Position numbers and translations under genes: made by a program. Below the pieces are notes generated by a model. The model searched no databases and had not been told where the DNA came from. It worked only from the letters and a program-made list of their open reading frames with translations. From Ga0074130 sp035492055 (GTDB lineage Bacteria > Pseudomonadota > Gammaproteobacteria > Burkholderiales > Rhodocyclaceae), in contig DATJJR010000013.1 in NCBI GenBank assembly GCA_035492055.1, positions 1 through 32,703 on the forward strand: DNA of 32,703 bases, read 5' to 3'. Below are positions 6,784 to 15,403 of the stretch, piece after piece (the first letter of the stretch is position 1; each line of letters begins with the position of its first letter).

Positions 6784-8199
6784 ATGACGTTAGAGCAGTT
6801 TTTCCTGATTCTGATTGCCAGGCGCAAGCTCGTCGGCATCATCTTCGCTTCGATACTCGGTCTGGCACTGCTGGTTACATTGATCATGCCAAATCAATAC
6901 ACGGCGACGACTTCGGTCGTGGTTGACGTGAAATCGCCAGATCCGATTGCCGGTGTGGTGCTTTCCGGCATGTTGGCACCGGGCTACATGACCACGCAGG
7001 CCGATATCATCCAAAGTGAGCGTGTCGCGCAGCGTGTAGTCAAGTTGCTCAAGCTGGACGAAAGCCCCAATCTGCGCAAGCAATGGGAATCGGACACCGA
7101 TGGTCAGGGAACCCTGGTCAGCTGGATTGCCAATCGTCTTGAGCGCAAGCTTGATGTCAAACCATCGCGCGACAGCAACGTGGTCAGCATCAATTACGCC
7201 GGCAGTGATCCTGCAATGGCAGCGCAAACGGCCAATGCCTTCGCCCAGGCCTACATCGATACCACCATCGAGTTGCGTGTCGACCCCGCGCGGCAGTATG
7301 CAGACTGGTTCGACGGCCAATTGAAGCAACAGCGCGATCGTCTGGAGAAGGCACAGCAAGCCTTGTCCAACTTCCAGCAGCAACACGGCATTGTCGCGAC
7401 CGACAATCAGATGGACTACGAGACGCAGCGTCTCAACGACCTGTCCTCGCAGTTGACGCAAGTGGAGACGCAGGGAACGGATAGTTCCAGTAAACAGAAG
7501 GCGACGAATCCGGAGACTTTGGCCGAGGTTGTGCAAAACCCCTTGATCAATGACCTGAAGCAGGAGCTTGCCAAGCGTGAGTCGAAACTGCAGGAATTGT
7601 CGGCCACGCTGGGTGTGAATCACCCGCAGTACCAAAGTGCGCTAGCGGACGTGAACGAGAGCCGGGCACGCCTACGCAAGGAAATTGGTGTCATTGCCGC
7701 ATCAATTGCGACGTCGAGCAAGGTTAGTACGGCACGTGCGCAGGATCTGCGCGCAGCACTGGAGCAACAGAAAGCAAAGATGCTTGAGTTGCACAAGCAG
7801 AGCGCCGAAATGAGCGTGCTGCAGCGTGACGTCGAATCGGCACAAACCGCTTTCGATGCGGTCAGTCAACGTATGACGCAAACACGACTGGAGGCACAGT
7901 CGGCGCAGACCAATGTGTCCATTCTCACGCCAGCGACGCAACCGTTGAAGCCGTCGCGTCCGCGTGTGCTGGTCAATCTCGGTGTCGGCGCATTTGTTGG
8001 AATGCTTGCAGGGATTGCTGCGGCACTCATCATCGAGCTCGCCCAACGCCGTATTCGCTCGGCCGAATATCTCGGCGAGGTTATCGGCGTGCCCGTGCTT
8101 GTTGAGCTTGATTCGACCGTACCGCCCGAGCGGCGGCTTGGCCTGCGCCATCTACTGCCATTCGGCGGTTCGGGCAGACCTGCACTGATGGAGGGCTAG
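6784..8199 (+). CDS. epsF: EpsF-like chain-length determinant (Wzz / polysaccharide co-polymerase)
   Basis: A 471-residue inner-membrane protein with TAGGAG before the ATG. A first transmembrane helix (about residues 15-34) is followed by a periplasmic Wzz domain (YTATTSVVVDVKSP). A long coiled coil spans roughly 170-370 and is rich in Gln, Lys and Glu. A second helix near residues 400-420 comes after a Pro-rich PCP motif (PLKPSRPRVLVNLGVGAF). A short cytoplasmic tail follows (about 425-471) with no kinase domain, which is supplied by EpsG four bases downstream. Together they would form a split co-polymerase/BY-kinase pair controlling chain length. Confidence 0.92.
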   Translation: MTLEQFFLILIARRKLVGIIFASILGLALLVTLIMPNQYTATTSVVVDVKSPDPIAGVVLSGMLAPGYMTTQADIIQSERVAQRVVKLLKLDESPNLRKQWESDTDGQGTLVSWIANRLERKLDVKPSRDSNVVSINYAGSDPAMAAQTANAFAQAYIDTTIELRVDPARQYADWFDGQLKQQRDRLEKAQQALSNFQQQHGIVATDNQMDYETQRLNDLSSQLTQVETQGTDSSSKQKATNPETLAEVVQNPLINDLKQELAKRESKLQELSATLGVNHPQYQSALADVNESRARLRKEIGVIAASIATSSKVSTARAQDLRAALEQQKAKMLELHKQSAEMSVLQRDVESAQTAFDAVSQRMTQTRLEAQSAQTNVSILTPATQPLKPSRPRVLVNLGVGAFVGMLAGIAAALIIELAQRRIRSAEYLGEVIGVPVLVELDSTVPPERRLGLRHLLPFGGSGRPALMEG

Positions 8200-8203
8200 G
8201 GCA

Positions 8204-9118
8204 ATGGACATGGATATATTCCCGCGCGAAAAAATCATTACAGGCGAGGTCGTCAAGAACGAGCCTGTGCGGAGTCTTGCCGATTCCGCCATGATCGGTG
8301 CCATCCTGGTCGATAGCGGTCGCCTGCGTCCGGAAGACGCAGAGACAGTGCTGCGATTGCAAAGAGAGCGTGGCCTGCGTTTCGGCGATGCGGCCATTGA
8401 GCTGGGTTTTGTCAGCGTGAGCGACATCCAGCAGGCTTTGTCTTGCCAATACGATTATCCGTACCTGCAGTCGGGTGATACCCGCGTGAGTGAAACGGTG
8501 ATCGCAGCGTTCCAGCCATTCAACCGTGTCGTCGAACAGTTGCGCGTACTGCGCAGTCAATTGATGCTGCGCTGGTATGACCCACTGGCCGAATGCAAGA
8601 CATTGGCAGTCGTCAGTCCTGCTCAGGGTGAGGGGCGCAGTTTCACAGCTGCCAATCTGGCAGTGGTTTTTTCACAGCTCGGTGAACATACCTTGCTGAT
8701 CGATGCTGATTTGCGCAATCCACGCCAGCATGCGTTGTTTCATCTGCCCAACCAGTTAGGCTTGTCTGCTGTTTTGTCAGATCGTTGCAGTCTCGATCAG
8801 GCGATTACACGCGTGGATGGCTTGCGTTCCTTGTCGGTATTGCCCGCTGGCCCGAAGCCGCCCAATCCACAGGAGCTGTTGGCGCGTTCGACCTTCGGTA
8901 CTTTGTTGAATCATGTGCAGTCGCAATTCGACATCGTCATCATCGACACGCCTGCAGGCAAAGACAATGCCGATGCCCAGACGGTTGCCGCACGCTGCAA
9001 GGGCGCACTTGTCATTGCGCGCAAGGACACCAGCACCGCCCGATCAATGCAGCATACGGTGCATGCCTTGCAGCAGAGCGGTGTGCGTGTCGTCGGCGCT
9101 GTCATGAACAATGGCTGA
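8204..9118 (+). CDS. epsG: EpsG-like BY-kinase/ParA-type ATPase with N-terminal MshEN-like tandem motif
   Basis: A 304-residue cytosolic partner of EpsF. The C-terminal half is a BY-kinase/CpsD fold: P-loop SPAQGEGRSFTAANLA (residues 138-153, with Arg145 where Walker A normally has Lys), Walker A' LLIDADLRNP and Walker B IVIIDTPAG. It ends without the Tyr cluster of autophosphorylating kinases. The N-terminal part holds two 24-residue motifs (30-53 and 59-82) separated by exactly five residues. They share Gly at motif positions 3 and 10, Asp at 16, Leu at 21 and Gln at 24, the arrangement of MshEN c-di-GMP-binding domains. It is a likely EPS chain-length regulator that may sense c-di-GMP; that last point is inference. 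Confidence 0.9.
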   Translation: MDMDIFPREKIITGEVVKNEPVRSLADSAMIGAILVDSGRLRPEDAETVLRLQRERGLRFGDAAIELGFVSVSDIQQALSCQYDYPYLQSGDTRVSETVIAAFQPFNRVVEQLRVLRSQLMLRWYDPLAECKTLAVVSPAQGEGRSFTAANLAVVFSQLGEHTLLIDADLRNPRQHALFHLPNQLGLSAVLSDRCSLDQAITRVDGLRSLSVLPAGPKPPNPQELLARSTFGTLLNHVQSQFDIVIIDTPAGKDNADAQTVAARCKGALVIARKDTSTARSMQHTVHALQQSGVRVVGAVMNNG

Positions 9119-9165
9119 GCGGTTGAAGTGATTCGTACGTATTTCACGATGCGTGGAGGTGGCCT

Positions 9166-9939
9166 ATGAATCTCGTTGCGACATCGAATTGGCACCAGCG
9201 TTGGCTGAAAACACTGGAACGCATTCGTTGCGTGCTGACGCAAGACGAGCTGGATGAGTTCATGGATCGCCTGGTCCGGCCGGAGCGGCCAACCACATTG
9301 GCGTTCGTCAATGCGCATGCAATGAATTGCGTTGCCGCCAGCGAGGATTTCGGCAGTGCCCTGTGGCGTGCCGACATTGTTGTGCGCGATGGTTCCGGCA
9401 TGTCGATTCTGTTGCGCGCGCTGGAGCGACCGCCGGGCGTCAATCTGAACGGAACAGATTTGATTCCACGCATCGTTGAGCGCTATGCCGGCCAGGGCAT
9501 TGCCTTGTTCGGGACGCTGCTCCCCTGGCTTGATGAGGCTGCGGCGAAAGTGCGTAATACCCTCGCTCCGGCAAGCTGGGTGACGACACTCGATGGTTTT
9601 CAGCCGAGTGACGATTACCTTGAGTGGGCGCGCCGCCACAAGCCGGCATTGATCGTCCTCGGCATGGGCATGCCAAAGCAAGAAAAGGTGGCGGCGCAAT
9701 TGCGCGATGGCCTCGACTATCCCTGCCTGATTGTGTGTGGTGGCGCGATCATCGATTTCATGGGCGGCCGTGTTCCGCGCGCACCGCTTTGGATACGCGA
9801 TCTTGGTATCGAATGGGCATTTCGTTTGTGCCAGGAACCGCGCCGTCTGTTCGAACGCTACGTTCTCGGCAATCCCGTGTTTCTGATGCGTTCCATGCGC
9901 TTCAGGCGGTGGAGCGGAAAATGGAACAGCAGCACGTAG
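9166..9939 (+). CDS. WecG/TagA/CpsF-family glycosyltransferase (GT26)
   Basis: A 257-residue protein with GGAGGT before the ATG at 9166. Family blocks are TLAFVNAHAMNCVAASED near the N-terminus, DIVVRDGSGMSILLRALE with the D-G-x-G segment, LNGTDLIPRI, the nucleotide-binding IALFGTLLPWLDEAA, LIVLGMGMPKQEKV, and the C-terminal GGRVPRAPLWIRDLGIEWAFRLCQEPRRLFERY. These enzymes move a sugar from a nucleotide donor to a lipid-linked acceptor on the inner membrane face, usually adding the second sugar. Here that would follow EpsB priming. Its 3' end overlaps the next gene by 19 bases. Confidence 0.92.
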   Translation: MNLVATSNWHQRWLKTLERIRCVLTQDELDEFMDRLVRPERPTTLAFVNAHAMNCVAASEDFGSALWRADIVVRDGSGMSILLRALERPPGVNLNGTDLIPRIVERYAGQGIALFGTLLPWLDEAAAKVRNTLAPASWVTTLDGFQPSDDYLEWARRHKPALIVLGMGMPKQEKVAAQLRDGLDYPCLIVCGGAIIDFMGGRVPRAPLWIRDLGIEWAFRLCQEPRRLFERYVLGNPVFLMRSMRFRRWSGKWNSST

Positions 9940-11030
9940 AACAGAGTCTCGCCACTGAGGCGATCTATGACGAATGTGTGCCGGCTGAGCGTAGTGCGGC
10001 CGAGGCACACGCGGATTTTCTCGCGCAGCGCCGTTTCGGTTCGCTCGATGGTCTGCGTGCACTCAGTATTGCCGCAGTCATCTGGCACCACAGCGCACCG
10101 GTCTGGGTGTCGAACGCCTTGCTCAAGGCGGGCACACAGGGCGTGACCTTGTTTTTTGCCATCAGCGGTTTCCTGATCACTACCTTGATGTTGCGCGAGC
10201 GTCGGCGCAGCGGCAGCATCGATCTCGGTGCCTTCTACATGCGCCGTGCGCTGCGCATTTTTCCGCTCTACTACCTGACGCTGCTGATTTATGTCGTCGT
10301 CGTGGCAGCGCTCGAACGACACAGCGAATTCGGCGAGACATTCTTTCGCAACTTGCCGTACTTCGCGACCTACACCAGCAATATCTTCGTACCGCTCGAC
10401 GGGCGTGTCATCTTCTACTTCTCATGGTCGTTGGCGGCCGAGGAACAGTTCTATCTGCTGTGGCCGCCAATATTGAAGCGTTGCAGCAACCGCGTCGCTG
10501 CAGTGTTGCTGTTTGTGCTGGTGTCGATCTGCATCGTCGGGCACTTGTACCGAAATCTGTTCCTGGTGTCGGTGCCACTTGCCATCTTATCCGGTGCGCT
10601 GCTTGCGCTTGCGCTTGATGAGCCGCGTGTTTTCTCGCGGCTGTACCCGATCTTCAAAAGTCCGTGGTGCATGGCATCGGCGATACTCATGCTGATTGCC
10701 AGTCTTGCCACCCAGCAACCATGGGGTTTCTTCAATTCACTGCTCTGTGTTGTTGTCGTGGCGTGTTGTGTCGTGCGCGAGCAGCATCCGTTGGCATCGC
10801 TGTTGGCCTTGAAGCCGGTTGCCTATATCGGCTCCATCAGCTACGGCATGTATCTGCTGCATATGTTGAGCAAAAATCTCGTCGTCAAATTGCTGCACCT
10901 TGCGAGCCTGCCGACTGAAGGGCTGCACGTTTTCGTGCTGACGCTGATGATGACAATCCTGGTGGCTGGATTTGTGTTCCGTCACTTCGAGTCTTTCTTC
11001 CTCACTCTCAAGTCGCGCTACACGCGCTGA
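9921..11030 (+). CDS. Acyltransferase-3 (OafA/YrhL) family membrane O-acyltransferase
   Basis: The start is taken as ATG 9921, which has GGAG nine bases upstream and lies inside the end of the glycosyltransferase gene; the frame is open far upstream, but that part is antisense-like filler. The product has 369 residues with about ten transmembrane helices. Typical blocks are RFGSLDGLRALSIAAVIWHHS, with the conserved Arg and His, GVTLFFAISGFLITTLML, FYMRRALRIFPLYYLTLL and SWSLAAEEQFYLLWP, plus the C-terminal VAYIGSISYGMYLLHM. Such enzymes transfer acetyl or succinyl groups to sugar hydroxyls at the inner membrane. A 40-residue hydrophilic N-terminal extension precedes the domain. Confidence 0.92.
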   Translation: MEQQHVEQSLATEAIYDECVPAERSAAEAHADFLAQRRFGSLDGLRALSIAAVIWHHSAPVWVSNALLKAGTQGVTLFFAISGFLITTLMLRERRRSGSIDLGAFYMRRALRIFPLYYLTLLIYVVVVAALERHSEFGETFFRNLPYFATYTSNIFVPLDGRVIFYFSWSLAAEEQFYLLWPPILKRCSNRVAAVLLFVLVSICIVGHLYRNLFLVSVPLAILSGALLALALDEPRVFSRLYPIFKSPWCMASAILMLIASLATQQPWGFFNSLLCVVVVACCVVREQHPLASLLALKPVAYIGSISYGMYLLHMLSKNLVVKLLHLASLPTEGLHVFVLTLMMTILVAGFVFRHFESFFLTLKSRYTR

Positions 11031-11041
11031 TAAATACGCTG

Positions 11042-11689
11042 ATGGAACCGATCGATCACTGGTCAGAATATTGGTCCGAGCATTCGAATCACTCCGACAA
11101 CCAGGTCAGCTACTGGGCGGATATCAAGGCCGACACGTATCGACAATACGGTCATTTCAGTATGGCCGCCCTGATCAAGGGTTTTCTGCTGCGCCGAAAT
11201 TTCCGTGTCGTCATCACGATGCGCCTGTGCCAGGCCGCTGCGGCAGCGACCATGCCATGGCGGTTGTGCTTGCCGTTTCTCCAGATATTGCATCGCCTGG
11301 CATCCAATGGTGCGTGCATGGATTTTCCCTGGCGAACCCAGATCGGCGGCGGTCTGGCGTTGACGCACGGTTGGGGATTGGTGATCAATCAGACTGCGCA
11401 GATCGGCCGTAACGTGACGCTTTTCCATGGTGTCACACTGGGGCAGCGTGACCGGATTGCCGACACGGGTGAGCGTTATGTCGAGTTTCCGGTGATTGAA
11501 GACGAGGTTTGGATCGGGCCACACGCCATCATTGTCGGCGGTGTGCGCATCGGGCGGGGTAGTCGGATCGCCGGCGGTGCTTTTGTAAAGGAAAGCATTC
11601 CGCCCTATTCGGTGGTTGCCGGCAATCCGGCCGTCATTGTTAAAAGCGGTTGTGTTGCGGACGTGAGCAATCCGGCGGTTTTCGATTAA
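11042..11689 (+). CDS. Serine O-acetyltransferase-like hexapeptide acyltransferase
   Basis: A 215-residue protein. It has a helical N-terminal half, then a left-handed beta-helix with hexapeptide repeats (GGGLALTHGWGLVINQTAQIG, NVTLFHGVTLGQRD and DEVWIGPHAIIVGGVRIGRG) and the family's closing IPPYSVVAGNPAVIV. The catalytic His is probably in the LTHG or FHG block. In EPS loci these CysE-like proteins acetylate sugars and do not make O-acetylserine. It is the last gene of the rightward operon, 11 bases after the acyltransferase, converging on the leftward operon. No clear ribosome site precedes ATG 11042, so the start is provisional. Confidence 0.85.
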   Translation: MEPIDHWSEYWSEHSNHSDNQVSYWADIKADTYRQYGHFSMAALIKGFLLRRNFRVVITMRLCQAAAAATMPWRLCLPFLQILHRLASNGACMDFPWRTQIGGGLALTHGWGLVINQTAQIGRNVTLFHGVTLGQRDRIADTGERYVEFPVIEDEVWIGPHAIIVGGVRIGRGSRIAGGAFVKESIPPYSVVAGNPAVIVKSGCVADVSNPAVFD

Positions 11690-11703
11690 TTCGAAAATGC
11701 CGG
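11672..11703. terminator. Possible bidirectional terminator between the convergent operons
   Basis: An imperfect dyad, CCGGC..TTTTCGA / TCGAAAA..GCCGG with a TTAAT loop, spans the 14-base gap and the rightward gene's stop codon. The stem includes T/A runs on both sides, which can serve termination in either direction. The stem is interrupted and the T-runs are only four long, so the call is tentative. Confidence 0.4.
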
Positions 11704-12762
11704 TCAAGCCTTGGCTATCTCGCGCTTCCGAAAAACCGGCAACAGCATTGCCGACACCAATGCGGAACGCAGGCTGATTCGGTAGGCAAGAAAAGGCAGG
11801 AGCACACCGGCCACACAGCCGAGCAAGGCGGCCAGCGTTGGTGTGTCGGTAAGCCGACTCATGAAATAACCGGTGAAACGACCTTGCACATAGCCGTGGA
11901 AGATGAAGATGAACAGGCTGGCGACGCCGAGTTGTGCCAATGGCCTGGCGAGAAATGGAACTGCGACGAAACAACATGACAGGCCGAGTGTCATCCGAAT
12001 GCCGGAGAACGCCATGAGGCTGCTGACAATGATCGAATCGTAGCGCCGTTCGTTCATGTCAAGCGTGTCATGGGAAAACAGATGTAGCGCGACAAACACG
12101 ACGCTGGCAACAAGCGCCGCACGCAGTCCTTGCATTGGCGTCTGCATCATGATGTTTTTGCTGAAATAACCCGCGATTACGAAGGCTGTACTGACTGGCA
12201 GTAAATCGAGACTCCAAGGCAGACCGATGATGTGATGTTCGACATTCGGCAACAGTTCCAACGTGAACGGCGAGTAGGCATGACCGAACCACAGTAACGG
12301 TACGCCAAGCAATAGCAGCGCAATGACAAGGAGAATGCTGCCGAATTTTTCCGGCTCGAAGAAGCGCAACAGATAGGCTGCAAGGAGTTGTGCGAGCAGC
12401 AGATGCGGCAGGAACCAGAGCGGTGTCCACAAAACAGAGCTGCCGACCGCATAGAATATGCCGAATGCATAGTCGATGCTGAAGGCATAGGTCTGAATCA
12501 TGTAGGCCGCACCCAATAGCAGAAGCACCACGAAATAGGGCTTGAGCAGTGAATCTGCGCGTTGCTTCAGTATTGTTGCAGGATCTTTTTCAGGGGACAG
12601 GAATACGCCAGAGAGAAAAAAGAACAGTGGCAAGTGGAACGAGAAGATGACACGATAAAGCTCGCCCGGATCGTTCTGCACGATGCGATTGTGGCCAAAC
12701 ACGATGAGCACAATGCCCAGTCCTCGCGCAATATCGGCGACAGCGTTGCGTTGGGTATTCAT
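11704..12762 (-). CDS. Acyltransferase-3 family protein (COG3594-like)
   Basis: The start is set at ATG 12762, whose first bases form an ATGA overlap with the stop of the epimerase gene; a longer frame to 12819 only reads back into that gene. The product has 352 residues with about ten membrane helices. Signature blocks are ADIARGLGIVLIVFGHN (conserved Arg and His), IFSFHLPLFFFLSGVFLSP, and an internal LWFLPHLLLAQLLAAYLLRF. This is the fucose-4-O-acetylase-like branch of the family, which acetylates EPS sugars. It is the last gene of the long leftward operon. Confidence 0.88.
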   Translation of the reverse strand: MNTQRNAVADIARGLGIVLIVFGHNRIVQNDPGELYRVIFSFHLPLFFFLSGVFLSPEKDPATILKQRADSLLKPYFVVLLLLGAAYMIQTYAFSIDYAFGIFYAVGSSVLWTPLWFLPHLLLAQLLAAYLLRFFEPEKFGSILLVIALLLLGVPLLWFGHAYSPFTLELLPNVEHHIIGLPWSLDLLPVSTAFVIAGYFSKNIMMQTPMQGLRAALVASVVFVALHLFSHDTLDMNERRYDSIIVSSLMAFSGIRMTLGLSCCFVAVPFLARPLAQLGVASLFIFIFHGYVQGRFTGYFMSRLTDTPTLAALLGCVAGVLLPFLAYRISLRSALVSAMLLPVFRKREIAKA

Positions 12763-13751
12763 GAGGCAGCGTGAATGGACTGCACCGAATCGTTGAGCCC
12801 TGTGGCATAGGGCGTCCATGCCATGTCGAGTTGCGCTTCTGCCCGATGGCTGTCGAGCCGGATCTGCTGGCCAAAAAGATGCAGCAACCCAGGCGGCAGT
12901 GGATCTGGAAAACGGCTGCGATCCAGGCCGATGTGGTAGGCAATCTTTTCTGCGATCTTCACGGCTGGGCTGGCGATATACGCATCTGCCTTGACGCGAC
13001 CGATTCCGATACGACGCAGCGGTACTGCACCGATGGCCAATGCCAGATCTCGGAAGTATTCGTTCCAGCGTGGGCTGTCGGGTGCTGCCAGATTGAATAC
13101 GGCGGGCTTTCCCGTTTCACGATGGTCGTGAATATTCGGCATGAGATGAATGGCGGCAAGCACTGCGTGACAAACGTCGTCCACATGTACGAGATTGCTC
13201 CAGCCGTCGCCTTGCGTACCAAGATCGCCGAGTCGGCCAGCATGTAGCAGGCGCGCGATACGACCAACCCAAAGTTGACTGTCCGGACCGTAGACGCAGC
13301 CAGGACGCAGGATGACTGCGTAACCACCAAGATCGACATAGCGTTCGATCTCCTGTTCGGCCAAGCATTTTGCCTGCGCATACCAGCCGAGCTCCGGATC
13401 AAGGCGCGCGTCTTCATCCAGTGTGCCTTCCTGCCGGCCGTAGACCGACATGGTGCTGAGATGAATGATGCCGGGGTGCCCCGCGGTCCGTGCTGCATTG
13501 ACCAGCGTGGTGGCACCATCGGCAATGGACGCCGCATCGCCAGCGACGCAATTGACGACGCAGTCGACATCTGCGAGAGCCACAGCGAGTGCCACTTCAT
13601 TACGGATATCAAGCCGTATCGCGGCAACACCTGCTGTCGCTGGCTTGCGTCCGCGCGATGCCGATACGGTAACGAGGCCGGGCGTAACGGCCATATGTGC
13701 GAGCAGGCGACGACCGATATGGCCTGATCCGCCGAGTACAAGAATTTTCAT
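12759..13751 (-). CDS. NAD-dependent epimerase/dehydratase-like protein
   Basis: A 330-residue extended-SDR protein. The Rossmann motif GGSGHIG is at residues 7-13, an acidic residue (LDIR) occupies the adenine-binding region, the Ser of HLSTMSVYG is near 99-102, and the catalytic Tyr/Lys pair is Y124-x3-K128 (YAQAK). RPGCVYGPDS and LVHVDDVCHAVLAA are further family blocks. It would epimerise, dehydrate or reduce a nucleotide sugar or a lipid-linked sugar. Its start overlaps the GMC oxidoreductase stop by four bases, so the two are translationally coupled and may act in sequence on one substrate. Substrate unknown. Confidence 0.85.
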   Translation of the reverse strand: MKILVLGGSGHIGRRLLAHMAVTPGLVTVSASRGRKPATAGVAAIRLDIRNEVALAVALADVDCVVNCVAGDAASIADGATTLVNAARTAGHPGIIHLSTMSVYGRQEGTLDEDARLDPELGWYAQAKCLAEQEIERYVDLGGYAVILRPGCVYGPDSQLWVGRIARLLHAGRLGDLGTQGDGWSNLVHVDDVCHAVLAAIHLMPNIHDHRETGKPAVFNLAAPDSPRWNEYFRDLALAIGAVPLRRIGIGRVKADAYIASPAVKIAEKIAYHIGLDRSRFPDPLPPGLLHLFGQQIRLDSHRAEAQLDMAWTPYATGLNDSVQSIHAAS

Positions 13752-15403
13752 GCGGCCACTTCTTCCAGAGTGATTGCTTCGGCTTCACTGGCGCTGCTCG
13801 TTCTCGCCAAATGGTCTGCCAGCCGTAATGTCATGGCGATGATGGTCAGCGTCGGATTGGCCTGGCTGGAGGTCGGAAACACTGCACTGCCGGCGATGTA
13901 AAGGTTCTCGGTCGAATGCACACGGCAATGTCGATCCACGACGCTGCGGCGTGGGTCGTCACCCATGCGCGTGGTGCCGATGTGATGGCCGCCGTAGGCA
14001 CCGAAGCGCGTCAGGTCGGACTCGAGCGCATCCGTGTCGAAATCCAGTGTGGCTGTTCCGCTGCGTGTGAACTCCTGCTGGAATACCTTGAGCGTCTTCC
14101 GCACCGACTCGATATCTTGCGGCAGGTAGCGCCAATCAATACGGACGCGCTGCATACCGAGCGCATCACGGTCGTCGATGAGTGTGATGCGGCTGTCACG
14201 GTTGGGAAGCTGCTCGCCGTGGATTTCAAGGCTGAAGCGATTGCTTCGGTTTTTCAGGATGACCGAAGGATATTTACGTTCGGCAAATGTGCGTTGCCGC
14301 AACCAATGGGCGAGAAATACCGCCGTGTCTGGGGCATCGCGGAGTACATTGAAAAGATGGCGCGTATAGGTAGTGACATCGGCGTTGCCATCGTTGAGAC
14401 GCTTGCCATATTCGTAGCTGATGAAATTCTTTGCGAGATAGAGGCAAGACAGAACGCCATTCCTGTGTGCCGGATCGGCGATGCGCGGGAAATGCAGCCG
14501 CGCAACCATGTTGCTTGCGCCGATACGCCGCTGCTCATTCGCAGTAAGGCTTAATCGACGCCGGCAGTAGATGCCATCCGATGAAATTTCGTAGCCATGC
14601 CGTACTTTGTCGACAGGGCCATGAACATCAAGCGTGCCGACGTTACCGGCAATGTGGCACATATAGTAGCGGCCCACTTGATCGTGTTCATTGCCGATGT
14701 CCGATGCCAATAAAAGGCGCGCCGTTTCGATGCCACCCGCAGCGAGTACATAACGATCAGCAGAGACGGTAAATCGATTGCCGTTCAGCGTGGCGATGCG
14801 TGCCGAGACGATCCGGCCGTATTCACGGTCAAGGCCGATGCAGTTGGCATTGAGCAGTACTTGTACTGTGCTGGCGAGACGCAGGCGTTTCTCATAGCGC
14901 CGGCCGAAATGCGTCGGACAGGAGAAACGTTCGAGACTGTCGGTGCGTACAAGCTCACTGCGAAAGCCGGGGAACATTGGCGCGAAGAGGGTATCGCCGT
15001 CGTATTCACAGAGACCGGTTTCGGCCCAGGTATTTGCCTGCGGATACCACGTGGCGATCTCGGTGTAATCGATGGGCCAGCCACTGCCAGGAATCCATGC
15101 GCGCGGGACGAAATCGAGAGGGTCGAACGGCATGCAGCGGCCGCCCCAGATGGCAGTCGAGCCGCCGAAGCGGCGCTGGCGATATTTGTCCGGCAGGCTG
15201 TGCAATGCATTTGCCAATTCTCCGACATAGAGGGCCTGTGTCGCCTTGTCTTTGTCGTGACCACCGGACTCGATCAATACAACGGACAGGCCGCGCTCGC
15301 CCAGTTCAAGTGCCAACGGTATACCCGCTGCACCGCTGCCAACGATGCATATGTCAGCTTCGATGCGGCTGTCCTGCGGGACGTTGTCTGCACTATCGAT
15401 CAT
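13748..15403 (-). CDS. GMC-family FAD-dependent oxidoreductase
   Basis: A 551-residue flavoprotein. The FAD-binding GSGAAGIPLALELGERG is near residues 22-38, followed by the acidic ribose-binding end LIESGG and GGSTAIWGGRCMPFDP. The C-terminal GMC domain holds the catalytic His region GGHHIGTTRMGDDP, the NLYIAGSAVFPTSSQANPT block and TIIAMTLRLADHL. There is no signal peptide, so it acts in the cytoplasm or at the inner membrane face. GMC enzymes oxidise alcohol groups of sugars or polyols. Inside an EPS operon, coupled by ATGA overlaps to genes on both sides, it probably oxidises a sugar hydroxyl of the repeat unit or a precursor. Substrate unknown. Confidence 0.9.
   Translation of the reverse strand: MIDSADNVPQDSRIEADICIVGSGAAGIPLALELGERGLSVVLIESGGHDKDKATQALYVGELANALHSLPDKYRQRRFGGSTAIWGGRCMPFDPLDFVPRAWIPGSGWPIDYTEIATWYPQANTWAETGLCEYDGDTLFAPMFPGFRSELVRTDSLERFSCPTHFGRRYEKRLRLASTVQVLLNANCIGLDREYGRIVSARIATLNGNRFTVSADRYVLAAGGIETARLLLASDIGNEHDQVGRYYMCHIAGNVGTLDVHGPVDKVRHGYEISSDGIYCRRRLSLTANEQRRIGASNMVARLHFPRIADPAHRNGVLSCLYLAKNFISYEYGKRLNDGNADVTTYTRHLFNVLRDAPDTAVFLAHWLRQRTFAERKYPSVILKNRSNRFSLEIHGEQLPNRDSRITLIDDRDALGMQRVRIDWRYLPQDIESVRKTLKVFQQEFTRSGTATLDFDTDALESDLTRFGAYGGHHIGTTRMGDDPRRSVVDRHCRVHSTENLYIAGSAVFPTSSQANPTLTIIAMTLRLADHLARTSSASEAEAITLEEVAA

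Noticed and set aside
6790..7635. 281-codon minus-strand frame opposite epsF
   Set aside because: A shadow of the coiled-coil coding region: Leu-rich because the sense strand is rich in Gln and Lys codons.
8911..10062. 383-codon minus-strand frame opposite epsG and the WecG-like gene
   Set aside because: Antisense to two conserved genes, with an Arg/His/Ala-rich composition typical of shadow frames.
11063..11977. 304-codon minus-strand frame across the convergent junction
   Set aside because: Antisense to the hexapeptide acetyltransferase gene and out of frame with the acyltransferase; no recognisable domain.
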